Part shown: one piece after another, positions 1 to 6,808 of the stretch
Layout of the letters: each line of letters opens with the position of its first letter
Position numbering within the stretch: position 1 is the stretch's first letter
NCBI GenBank assembly: GCA_023436305.1
Contig: JAEZJQ010000099.1
Coordinates: 1 to 38,970, forward strand
Direction: 5' to 3'
Length of the DNA: 38,970 nucleotides
DNA from: Bacillota bacterium
GTDB taxonomy: Bacteria; Bacillota; UBA4882; UBA8346
Notes under the pieces: model-generated
What the model was told of the DNA's origin: nothing
Database searches by the model: none
The model's input: the letters and a program-made list of their open reading frames with translations, nothing else
Program-made: the position numbers and the translations under genes

Positions 1-70
1 CTTCTTCTCGCAGTAGTTCAATCACTACTTTGGTTTTAAATTCGGCTGTGTATTGGTTTCTTTTATTCAT
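1..70 (-). CDS. IS3-family transposase OrfA, N-terminal part (runs off the left edge)
   Basis: The minus strand from the ATG at 68-70 reads MNKRNQYTAEFKTKVVIELL and then runs off the window. This is the usual start of the helix-turn-helix OrfA protein of IS3-family insertion sequences, which binds the element's ends and is normally fused to the OrfB integrase by frameshifting. A TATAAT and a weak GGGAA ribosome-site-like stretch lie just upstream (71-85). Only 23 codons are visible, so the subgroup and intactness cannot be judged. The element sits inside the AT-rich accessory region. Confidence 0.75.
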   Translation of the reverse strand, partial: MNKRNQYTAEFKTKVVIELLREE

Positions 71-121
71 GTTCCCATTATAACTTATTTTTTTATTTTT
101 GTGTCTCACCCTATGGGAGCA
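1..121 (-). mobile_element. End of an IS3-family insertion sequence (partial)
   Basis: About 50 bases separate the OrfA start from a candidate IS terminus. On the minus strand the tip would read TGCTCCCATAGGGTGAGACA (121 down to 102), beginning with the TG typical of IS3-family ends. The position of the end is an inference because the partner inverted repeat is outside the window. Confidence 0.4.
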
Positions 122-376
122 TTATAAAATGTTGGGGAAGTATTTTCAATCTATTTCTACGAGTATGTGCATCGAATATTTCAAATCCCAGAAAAAATTT
201 TGAGAGAACAGGATTAGTCCTAAATCGGTACAATTTTGGCAAATTGTGGTACAAACAAATTTAACGCATCGTGAATGTCAGTAACGATTTGATGTATTTG
301 CGAATTGGTCAATTATAACTCCTTCTTTTTAATATACAAGAACACATTTCAAAAAAATCGACAATATTTATTGATC

Positions 377-2209
377 TCAGGATACTTTAATTTTCACTTT
401 AAAACTATTCTTTTTCAGTGGGGTTGGAATATTATCAAAAGCTTTTCTTTCCAGCCTTTCTATACAAGAAAACAGTCTATTTCCAAGTCCTTCGCTAGTA
501 TCCGGATCTTGATGTTTAAAAGAATCACGGTACCAGGACTCATAAGGTTTATTATTAAGAACCAATCCGTCATTTGATCGATAATCTTGGGCATTCGCCC
601 ATTTTTGCATAATATTATTTAACTCGGCATAATCAGCTTGTAGACCTTTTAGTTCCCTTGTTAAAACATATATACCAAATTCATCATTTTGACTTACACG
701 TCTTTCTAATTCAACAATATAATAGAAATGGTTATAAATAAATATTTCAATCCAAAGAGCACGGCGTTTCCGGTCATTTTCATCCATATAAATCCAACGA
801 CTTCGATATCCTTTATATGGTTTTGGGAAAGTGGATAATTTTAAAGTTTTAGTTCGTAATCTATTATCAAGATCCATAACATTCCAGGAAAAATTATAGT
901 TTTTTATATTATTTTCATGGACGTATAACGCATTAATTAATTCTTCAAAACATTCGTGTATATTCGATTTTATTTCTTCTTCATCACCGTTAGTATTAAC
1001 TTTTAATCGGTTTGTTTTTGAGTTACCTTCAGTTCCTCTTCCTGTACCATAATCTATTCCGTCGAAACCTTTTATCAACAATTTATTTGAGCGATATTTT
1101 GAAATAGCTTTAATATCGATAATAAGTTCCTTGTTTTGCAAATCTATAAACTTTGAAAGATTAACTTGAAGAGTCAATTCAAAAGAATTTATAAATGGTT
1201 CATCACGACCATTTATTGGTACAGGTGAAGTTACTTTAGGCTTCGAGGAAATTGGTGAACGCCAATTCGTTTCAATACTGCCTTGTTCTTCTGTTCCTGT
1301 TCTCCCGTCATTTTCACGCTCTAATAAAACTTTTTGATATGGTAATGGATAACTACAGGTATTAAGATGTAATACAAAAAAACGCCATGTATTTGTTTGA
1401 TCAATTACAGGCTTGCCTTGACAAGAAATTTTTGATATTCCGACAAATGGGAATGATATTTTAATAGGTCTAGAACTTCCATCTTTTGGAGGAATCATTA
1501 AATAATCTGCCATTTTTCTGGCTTGTGATAAGGCATGTTTATTTCCAATAAGTCTTGCAACAGTCCAAGCATCTGAATTTGGAATCCGTTTGCGTAGTGT
1601 AAGAAATAGATTACCATCTTGGTCTTCCCAAGTCCGTTTTTCTTTCGTTTCTGCATTTTCAAACATGACTAATTTATTCATTTCCCAAGCAGATCCGTAG
1701 ACCAATTCTTGAGCCATTTGAGTAGAAGTACCATAGTAAAAACGGAAAATTTCAGCACATGGTATTATTAATTCTATGGGATCACCTTTATGATCAGCAC
1801 CGGGACAAATAATGCAATTTTGTTGTTGGAATCTTTTAAGGTTATAATACGAATCTTTTATATAATTTTTTGCAGATACAAAAGTAGGATGTTCAGATGC
1901 ATCGATTGTAAAATATTCAATTTCCGCAACATCTTTGTTTAAACTTGATACCATTTGACCTTTTTTCCATGATGACCCAATATGATACAAAGGTAATTCC
2001 CCAATTCCTCGATGAATTATTATTTGGTCATTCATATTAACTGCTGATTTATTAAATCTTTTTTCTTTTTCATTTAATATAGGAGAAAAGGCTATTTCTA
2101 TTTTGGGATCACTTCTCACATTATCATTAATACTAAGACCACCAAACCAATCTAATCTCCAAACCCCCGATAACTTTTCAAATTCTTTAATTACATATCC
2201 TTTGACCAT
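377..2209 (-). CDS. Uncharacterised 610-aa protein, faintly TnsE-like
   Basis: I do not firmly recognise this protein. It has no signal peptide or membrane segment. A block near residues 150-175 (IPCAEIFRFYYGTSTQMAQE) and a C-terminal block near residues 425-520 (FEELINALY, then RWIYMDEN and ALWIEIFIYNHFYYIVELER) recall the layout of the Tn7 target-selection protein TnsE (a lone FDELL helix followed by a paired beta region with LLEV). The overall similarity is weak and judged by eye. A good site (AAAGGAGTG, 8-9 nt upstream) supports the ATG at 2209. The gene is third in an operon after the XRE-ImmA gene (83-bp gap) and lies in a Tn7-like island, which is why a TnsE-like or cargo DNA-binding role is considered. 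A defence or regulatory partner of the ImmA protease is the main alternative. Confidence 0.5.
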   Translation of the reverse strand: MVKGYVIKEFEKLSGVWRLDWFGGLSINDNVRSDPKIEIAFSPILNEKEKRFNKSAVNMNDQIIIHRGIGELPLYHIGSSWKKGQMVSSLNKDVAEIEYFTIDASEHPTFVSAKNYIKDSYYNLKRFQQQNCIICPGADHKGDPIELIIPCAEIFRFYYGTSTQMAQELVYGSAWEMNKLVMFENAETKEKRTWEDQDGNLFLTLRKRIPNSDAWTVARLIGNKHALSQARKMADYLMIPPKDGSSRPIKISFPFVGISKISCQGKPVIDQTNTWRFFVLHLNTCSYPLPYQKVLLERENDGRTGTEEQGSIETNWRSPISSKPKVTSPVPINGRDEPFINSFELTLQVNLSKFIDLQNKELIIDIKAISKYRSNKLLIKGFDGIDYGTGRGTEGNSKTNRLKVNTNGDEEEIKSNIHECFEELINALYVHENNIKNYNFSWNVMDLDNRLRTKTLKLSTFPKPYKGYRSRWIYMDENDRKRRALWIEIFIYNHFYYIVELERRVSQNDEFGIYVLTRELKGLQADYAELNNIMQKWANAQDYRSNDGLVLNNKPYESWYRDSFKHQDPDTSEGLGNRLFSCIERLERKAFDNIPTPLKKNSFKVKIKVS

Positions 2210-2292
2210 AAAATCACTCCTTTAACAGTAAAACTCATGTCCACGTCTATTCTCAAGATTCTTATTCCTCAACAAAATGCATGAATATACAT

Positions 2293-3417
2293 TTATTTTA
2301 CTAATTTCAATACTGTTTGCGGTACTAAAGTCTTTAACCTACCGCGTTCTAACCCACATAAAGATTCTGTATCATTTACTGGTAAGCCAATTTCCTCTGC
2401 AAATTGAATTGGGGTACGTATTTTATTATCTAAAACCAAAGAACAAGCTTGCGTAATCATTTGGGGTTCTTCTTGTTCGATTTCATTATCTAAGGGTTCT
2501 GACATCCGCCAACCATTTGTGTACATCTTATTTCTTAAATAGTTAAACTGATTAATACTTATTAAATCAAGCGAACGCATATGGTAAAGTAGTGATTGAG
2601 CAGAAACCTTCCAACGTTTTTTTAATAAAAGCAAAGATTCTAGAGAGCTTACTGCAAATACTTCTCTTTTCATAGCTTCAGGGGGCATTAAAAAAACACT
2701 AGCAAACCACTCAGCTTCCTCATCACAACGTTTACGATTTGCATCGAAATAAACTTGATCCATCCATGAATGCAAAAATTGATGACCCAATTCATGTGCA
2801 ATATCCCTTCTCGAACGAACTGCTGAAGTGTCAGGGGTAGAAAAAATCATTGGACGCTTTTCTTCTTCATCTGCTTTTAAAAAGGAACATGCATCAACCT
2901 TTTCCGCACCAACCTTAACTTTGGAAATAATAAATCCGTTATTCTCCAGAAGTAATGCGATACTACTAATTGGCCCCTTTCCCAATCCCCAAAATTCCCT
3001 GACTTCTTCTGCAATCTTTACGATTTCTTCAAAAGTATAACTCTCTTGGGTGTATGGGCGTAACTGTACAGTAGGAAACTCTATAAAATTTTTAAGATAT
3101 TGATAAATCTCTACCAACCAGCCCATTCTAACTTCAAACATATCAGTATATTTTTTAATTGCTGTTTGCCTCTTACGAAAAAATATTGGTGTTGTTATCC
3201 TATAAGGAATTGCTTTTGAAAAATAACTATGTGGTAATTGCAATACTTCGCACATCTGTTCAAAAACTTCGGGCTTAGGACTATTACTCCCTGTTTCATA
3301 TTGCGAAATAGCCTGCTTACTTACAGAAAGAACTTCTGCCAATTCTGTTTGTGTAAAACCTCTTGCACGTCTTCCTTCTTTGATGCGCTCTGGCACTAAA
3401 GCTCCTTGAATAACCAC
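2293..3417 (-). CDS. XRE helix-turn-helix plus ImmA/IrrE metalloprotease fusion
   Basis: The N-terminus (about residues 8-64) is a Cro/CI-type HTH (FTQTELAEVLSVSKQAISQYETG). The C-terminal half is an ImmA/IrrE zinc peptidase: HELGH at about residues 208-212 supplies two metal ligands and the catalytic Glu, and the later CDEEAEWFASVFLMP segment supplies the third ligand. In this family the protease cleaves a repressor or partner in response to a signal, as ImmA does in ICEBs1 and IrrE does with DdrO. The start is GTG at 3417, with AAAGGGTGA overlapping the stop of the upstream gene, so translation is probably coupled. It is the second gene of a three-gene operon, and the palindromes at 4103-4184 are its likely binding sites. 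Confidence 0.9.
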   Translation of the reverse strand: MVIQGALVPERIKEGRRARGFTQTELAEVLSVSKQAISQYETGSNSPKPEVFEQMCEVLQLPHSYFSKAIPYRITTPIFFRKRQTAIKKYTDMFEVRMGWLVEIYQYLKNFIEFPTVQLRPYTQESYTFEEIVKIAEEVREFWGLGKGPISSIALLLENNGFIISKVKVGAEKVDACSFLKADEEEKRPMIFSTPDTSAVRSRRDIAHELGHQFLHSWMDQVYFDANRKRCDEEAEWFASVFLMPPEAMKREVFAVSSLESLLLLKKRWKVSAQSLLYHMRSLDLISINQFNYLRNKMYTNGWRMSEPLDNEIEQEEPQMITQACSLVLDNKIRTPIQFAEEIGLPVNDTESLCGLERGRLKTLVPQTVLKLVK

Positions 3418-3423
3418 ATCTAA

Positions 3424-4089
3424 TCACCCTTTTATTTTTAACTCAAATTTCTTTTCAATTATCTCTTGATATTCTTCTTTTAATTCAGGCCCTTTGTGAA
3501 CCATTATTTGTTCAGCTACTTCTGTAGAAATCATTTTAGAAATATCCCATTGTTCTGCCCAACAAGAATAATCCCATTTTGGGAACCCTATTTCTACAAA
3601 AGTAAGATCCTGTTTCTTATGACCATATGTAATCAAAGCAAATGGAGCATTAATTCCAACAGGAACATATTCCGGCCCAAAATCTAAAAAATAATGGTTA
3701 GATAAGGCATTGCTCACTCTATGTACCGCTGCTTTAGGTAACACTTTGGCTCTGTTTACTTTTTTTACATGAAATTTTCCATTGGTCGAATAGTATTCAA
3801 TGTATGGATATCCACACTTTGGAATCCTAATTTCCCTATAATTATACGGAAATTTACCAACCATACTTTGATCTATCATCTCCGTCATAAGCTTATCAAT
3901 AAAAAATCCCAGTGCTTGTCCTGCCAACCACGAGGCCCTCATTGGCATGTTTATTAAACTATCACGAAGTTCTCGACTCATTTCACATGCCACGTAGATA
4001 TTTGTAGCAATCGTAGTTTTTACTGAATCGGGAAATAGCTCATCATATAAAGCATCTAGTTTATCATTGACATCTGTAAACAAATCCAT
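3424..4089 (-). CDS. Hypothetical 221-aa protein, first gene of the XRE-ImmA operon
   Basis: No family is recognised. The protein is soluble and mixed alpha/beta, with an acidic N-terminus and a hydrophobic patch (WLAGQALGFFIDKL). The start is the ATG at 4087-4089, because a strong GGAGGTGG site sits 6-8 nt upstream; the GTG 15 nt further up lies inside that site. Its stop is 6 nt before the start of the XRE-ImmA gene. Short proteins encoded next to XRE-ImmA proteins are often antitoxin-like partners or protease substrates, but that is inference here. Transcription probably starts from the promoter at 4124-4153, placing this gene under direct control of the operon's own regulator. Confidence 0.7.
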   Translation of the reverse strand: MDLFTDVNDKLDALYDELFPDSVKTTIATNIYVACEMSRELRDSLINMPMRASWLAGQALGFFIDKLMTEMIDQSMVGKFPYNYREIRIPKCGYPYIEYYSTNGKFHVKKVNRAKVLPKAAVHRVSNALSNHYFLDFGPEYVPVGINAPFALITYGHKKQDLTFVEIGFPKWDYSCWAEQWDISKMISTEVAEQIMVHKGPELKEEYQEIIEKKFELKIKG

Positions 4090-4102
4090 TCCAACCACCT
4101 CC

Positions 4103-4184
4103 ACTTGACTTTGTTCTATGAAAAGTATACATCGCTTGACCTATAAGAGTCAAGCGTTTTTTATTATTAAAAGAAAAAGTCAAG
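4103..4184 (-). promoter_or_regulatory. Promoter and probable autoregulatory operator of the XRE-ImmA operon
   Basis: On the minus strand a -35 TTGACT (4148-4153) and a -10 TATACT (4124-4129) are separated by 18 bp. A perfect 8-bp inverted repeat, CGCTTGAC (4133-4140) and GTCAAGCG (4149-4156), covers the -35 and the spacer. Two more half-sites flank it: CTTGAC at 4104-4109 and GTCAAG at 4179-4184. Four half-sites around one promoter fit an XRE-type operator. The T-run after the palindrome on the plus strand could also make it a terminator in that direction, but no plus-strand gene lies upstream. Confidence 0.7.
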
Positions 4185-4300
4185 TAAAACTTTTTGCTAT
4201 AGATTACCGTTATGGGGTAATACCAGCGTAGCTGTCATTAACTTTACTATCTTTATTTTAAAAACCACCCCTCCCATGGCCCGCCCCAAAAAAATAACCC

Positions 4301-4438
4301 GGTAAATCGGAGGCCACTGAAAAAGAGTTCTATTTTATTATCCATACACACTATATCTGCTGTTTTGGTTTAAACAAAACAATAGATGTTGTGGGTAATA
4401 AAATAAACTTAGACTTTTTCAGTGGCCTCGGTAAATCG
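4301..4438. mobile_element. 120-bp MITE-like inverted-repeat element with 9-bp target duplication
   Basis: The element spans 4310-4429. Its ends are a perfect 16-bp inverted repeat, GAGGCCACTGAAAAAG (4310-4325) and its complement (4414-4429). The arms continue as an imperfect repeat up to a GTTTAAAC-centred middle, so the whole element can fold on itself. It is flanked by identical 9-bp repeats GGTAAATCG (4301-4309 and 4430-4438), the mark of transposition. It carries no coding capacity and would need a transposase from elsewhere. Confidence 0.85.
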
Positions 4439-4691
4439 CCGGGTCTTCTTAAGAGAAATTCACATAAAATAACTTCATTAACTTTAAATCTTAATTTAAA
4501 ACCTCTCTATACAATGGTGTGTATAAGGTAAAAACTCAATATTTACGGGTCTTAGAAGTAATTCTAAGAAGTAAAAAAATTAAGTACCGTAATTAGATCC
4601 CCATAGAAATTAAAAGTATAATAGAGCATATAAAAGCCTATAAAGCATTACCCTATAATGATTTATAGATTTACCGGTAAAATGCATGGTT

Positions 4692-4718
4692 TTGATTAAC
4701 AATTAGGTGTGCTATAAT
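4692..4718 (+). promoter_or_regulatory. Promoter of the small toxin mRNA
   Basis: An extended -10 (TGC TATAAT, hexamer 4713-4718) is preceded by TTGATT at 4692-4697 with a short 15-bp spacer. The predicted start near 4725-4727 puts the CAAAACGGCCT segment (4730-4740) at the extreme 5' end of the transcript. Confidence 0.6.
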
Positions 4719-4752
4719 TTTATTAATGACAAAACGGCCTATACCTATAAAT

Positions 4753-4780
4753 AAAAAACCGGATCGGTGGCACGATCCGG
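4753..4780 (-). terminator. Intrinsic terminator of the antisense RNA
   Basis: An 8-bp perfect GC-rich stem (CCGGATCG at 4759-4766, CGATCCGG at 4773-4780) with a 6-nt loop is followed on the minus strand by TTTTTT (4758-4753). There is no T-run on the plus strand, so it acts only on minus-strand transcription. Confidence 0.8.
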
Positions 4781-4840
4781 GGGAAACGGTTGAGAAGATT
4801 CCCAACCCACAACAACAATGGGGATTGACTCTTAAAGGAG

Positions 4841-4933
4841 GTGAAAACAATCTCAATATCAATTCCAACGATAGTACTTTTCGCGGCATTACTGCTTATC
4901 TATAAAATCAAAGACTTTAGAATTAAATTTTAA
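4841..4933 (+). CDS. Probable type I toxin, 30-aa hydrophobic peptide
   Basis: The reading frame gives MKTISISIPTIVLFAALLLI followed by YKIKDFRIKF and TAA: one membrane helix with a basic C-terminus, the build of BsrE/TxpA/Fst-like type I toxins that depolarise the membrane. An ideal AAAGGAGGTGA site is present, but the only standard start, GTG 4841-4843, is embedded in it. The in-frame ATC at 4850-4852 has better spacing (8 nt) and would give 27 residues. The 5' leader is over 100 nt, carries a GATTCCC/GGGGATT hairpin just before the ribosome site, and pairs with the 3' end. An antisense promoter and terminator bracket the gene. The exact toxin family is not identified. Confidence 0.65.
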   Translation: MKTISISIPTIVLFAALLLIYKIKDFRIKF

Positions 4934-4984
4934 TCACTCAGGCCGTTTTGCCAAAAACAAAATCCAAACCACGAATCTGCCTTT

Positions 4985-4993
4985 ATTATATCA
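4985..4993 (-). promoter_or_regulatory. Extended -10 promoter of the antisense RNA
   Basis: On the minus strand TGA TATAAT (4993-4985) is an extended -10. No good -35 is visible at 17 bp, which is tolerated by extended -10 promoters. Confidence 0.5.
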
Positions 4994-5028
4994 CAAATTC
5001 ATCCCCCGCGGTATAAGTCCAAAAATTG

Positions 5029-5071
5029 AAAAATCCTGGCGCCGTCATGAATTGAGGGCGCCAGGATTTTT
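5029..5071. terminator. Bidirectional intrinsic terminator
   Basis: A 15-bp perfect stem (AAAAATCCTGGCGCC at 5029-5043, complement at 5057-5071) has a 13-nt loop, with A's on the left and T's on the right. It can stop transcription in both directions and insulates the toxin locus from the island end. Confidence 0.8.
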
Positions 5072-5283
5072 TATATATCAGCCACAACACTCTTCATGGG
5101 ACCCAAGGAAAGAGATCGTACCAGGAAACCGGTACCCACATTCGGAAGCATTGACCACGAAAGAGGAAATATTCCGGATGAATTACTACCCTCTTCATGG
5201 GGCCCCGGTCTCGAGAGGGATGACGCGTGAAACTTTAAAAGAAAGTTTGAACAGATTTTAATAATTTTAAAGGGTTTTGATTC
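5072..5283. other. Non-coding stretch between terminator and transposon end, with two similar hairpins
   Basis: No convincing gene is seen. Two related inverted repeats occur about 100 bp apart: CTCTTCATGGGACCC closed by AAGAG (5090-5114), and CCCTCTTCATGGGGCCCC closed by AGAGGG (5189-5219). A 23-codon frame from the ATG at 5179 has no convincing ribosome site. Confidence 0.4.
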
Positions 5284-5349
5284 AGTCTTATTTATTGTTG
5301 TATAGTCTTATTTAATCATGTTCAGTCTTATTTAATTTTGTAATTCACA
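5284..5349. mobile_element. End of a Tn7-like transposon (TnsB-type binding repeats and TGT/ACA terminus)
   Basis: AGTCTTATTTA occurs at 5284-5294, 5304-5314 and 5324-5334, exactly 20 bp apart, in the style of the contiguous TnsB sites of Tn7-like ends. Read inward from the chromosome, the tip is TGTGAATTACAAAATTAAAT (5349 downward): TGT first, then ACAAAAT close to where Tn7 has it. ComM homology stops at 5350. The other end and the core transposase genes are outside the window. Confidence 0.75.
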
Positions 5350-6209
5350 CCACCGCCGATAAGTCCGGCGGGGCTGGTGGTATGGTGAGGGGAACGGAAT
5401 GGGCGCTTGTTGATCAACGACAAACCCTGAGGCAGAAAACCGGTCACACTGTATATTTTGGTCAGTTCCAGAGATTCCTCCAGGCATAATGAGGGTAATA
5501 TTCCCGGTAGCCGTCGGGCTAGCATGGTTTTTCCGGAGCCGGGCGGACCGATCATCAAAAGATTGTGCCCACCGGCTGCTGCTACTTCCAAAGCCCGTTT
5601 GGCCTGTTCCTGGCCCTTGACATCCGCCAGGTCGTCATCTCCGGCGGTAATACCCGGTTCGCCCTTACCGGCGCCAAATTCATTTAAATTCGGTTGCCAA
5701 GAACCATCCAAAAAGGCTTTAACCTGACTGAGACTGGTGACGGGAACTGGAGTTACCCCGGTGATTACAGTCACTTCAGGCAAATTATCGACAGGCAGCA
5801 CCAGATTTTTCTTACCCGCGTCCCGGGCGGCGATGGCCATGGACAGAGCGCCATTCACGGGGCGGACTTTGCCGTCCAGGGCTAATTCACCGACAAATAA
5901 CGTATCGGGAATAGGTTCCCGGTTGACTTCACCATTGGCGGCCAATATCCCCACGGCAATGGGCAAATCAAAGGAAGAACCTTCCTTTTTAATATTGGCC
6001 GGGGCCATATTCACCGTAATCCGATGTTCATGAAACAACAAGCAGGAATTTTTTATGGCGGCCCGAACTCGATCCCGGGCTTCTTTTACCGCTACATCCG
6101 GGAGGCCAACGATATCAAACCCGGGAAACCCACCACCCAGGTCAACCTCGATCTGGACCAGGTACCCGTCAATCCCGTTCACCGCCAAGCTTTCAACTTT
6201 GGCTAGCAT
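5328..6209 (-). pseudogene. comM: comM/yifB Mg-chelatase-like ATPase, truncated by the Tn7-like island
   Basis: Residues 1-287 are typical YifB/ComM: MLAKVESLAVNGIDGYLVQI at the start, then the Lon-like domain, then the Walker A of the AAA+ domain (GPPGSGKT). After the conserved RSPHHTTSPAGLIGGG the frame enters transposon DNA and ends after six foreign residues (VNYKIK). The family is about 500 residues, so Walker B (DELPEF region) and the C-terminal domain are missing and the product cannot be a working ATPase. The ATG at 6209 is chosen because GGAGGAA precedes it; an upstream in-frame start lacks support. ComM acts in branch migration during natural transformation in some Gram-negative bacteria; its role in Bacillota is less clear. 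Confidence 0.9.
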
Positions 6210-6235
6210 TGAATTCCTCCAGATTAACACTTTCT

Positions 6236-6607
6236 TTATTTTGCGGTCGCATTTTTAATCAATTCGATCCGGTATTCGGTGTCGTTTACGAAATCAATGG
6301 AGACGATGTCGATTCGGGCCGGGACGTCATAGAGACGGTGGTTTACCAAATACATTTGAGCCGTTTTCAGTAAATGTTTGAGTTTCACGGGGGTGACTCC
6401 ACAGTACCCCCGGCCGTAATTTGCGGTTCTTCGGGTTTTGACCTCAATGAAACACCAAACGGGACCGTCTCTGCAAATCAAGTCGATCTCGCCGTAAGGA
6501 CTACGATAATTGGCGGTCACGTACTGATAGCCTTGAGCCGTTAAATAGTCCAGGGCGATCTCTTCGCCCCATTTCCCAAAATCATGTTTACTAGAAAATG
6601 ATTCCAT
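6236..6607 (-). CDS. yraN: YraN/UPF0102 family nuclease-like protein
   Basis: The 123-aa protein has the full UPF0102 pattern of a PD-(D/E)XK-type fold: FGKWGEEIALDYLTAQGY, then NYRSPYGEIDLICRDG and WCFIEVKTRR, where GEIDLI and EVKTR supply the predicted catalytic residues. It is widespread in bacteria and commonly lies next to comM and rnhB, as here. The physiological role is not settled. It lies 26 bp upstream of the truncated comM and probably shared its mRNA. No clear ribosome site precedes the ATG at 6607. Confidence 0.92.
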   Translation of the reverse strand: MESFSSKHDFGKWGEEIALDYLTAQGYQYVTANYRSPYGEIDLICRDGPVWCFIEVKTRRTANYGRGYCGVTPVKLKHLLKTAQMYLVNHRLYDVPARIDIVSIDFVNDTEYRIELIKNATAK

Positions 6608-6675
6608 GTTGCTATGTTCGCTACATTCTAATAATTTCCTACAAGTTTATATTACGAATTTATTAAAAATAGTTT

Positions 6676-6723
6676 AAAAAAAGGGTTCGTCCCAAAGTTT
6701 TAACCTTTTTGGGAGGAACCCTT
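6676..6723 (-). terminator. Intrinsic terminator after the HD-GYP gene
   Basis: AAGGGTTCGTCCCAAA (6681-6696) pairs with 6708-6723 over 16 bp with one mismatch, and on the minus strand the stem is followed by a seven-T run (6682-6676). It closes the rnhB-ylqG-ylqH-HD-GYP cluster and separates it from yraN-comM. Confidence 0.85.
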
Positions 6724-6808
6724 TGAAATATACTATTCATTTGTAGAATGCTTAAATCCAATATTCACGATAATTTTCATTGATAAACCACTAAACTTTA
6801 CAGCAGTT

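Larger units (their letters stand above)
4730..4950 (+). repeat. 11-bp inverted repeat joining the 5' and 3' ends of the toxin mRNA
   Basis: CAAAACGGCCT at 4730-4740 and its exact complement AGGCCGTTTTG at 4940-4950 flank the 30-codon ORF. Long-distance 5'-3' pairing of this type holds several type I toxin mRNAs (hok, aapA, some Bacillus toxins) in a translationally inert form. Confidence 0.6.
4753..4980 (-). ncRNA. Antisense antitoxin RNA (predicted)
   Basis: A minus-strand transcript of about 225 nt is predicted to start near 4978, after the extended -10 at 4985-4993, and to stop at the terminator at 4753-4780. It would cover the 3' tail, the whole ORF and the ribosome site of the toxin mRNA. 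This is the arrangement of antisense RNAs such as RatA and SR4, although those overlap mainly the 3' end. Confidence 0.55.

Noticed and set aside
305..577. 90-codon plus-strand frame at the left side
   Set aside because: It is antisense to the well-supported 610-aa gene and has no family resemblance.
4133..4166. Palindrome plus T-run as a plus-strand terminator
   Set aside because: No plus-strand gene lies upstream, and the palindrome overlaps a good minus-strand promoter with extra half-sites, so an operator is the better reading. A dual role is not excluded.
4671..4889. 72-codon minus-strand frame across the toxin locus
   Set aside because: It reads through a terminator and the toxin promoter, has no ribosome site, and its composition is unlike a protein. 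The strand more likely encodes the antisense RNA.
5052..5261. 69-codon plus-strand frame next to the island end
   Set aside because: It begins inside a terminator hairpin, lacks a ribosome site and has no recognisable domain.
5284..5334. Three evenly spaced 11-bp repeats as a short CRISPR array
   Set aside because: The repeat is too short, the period is only 20 bp, no cas genes are near, and the repeats abut a transposon terminus, which fits TnsB-type sites better.
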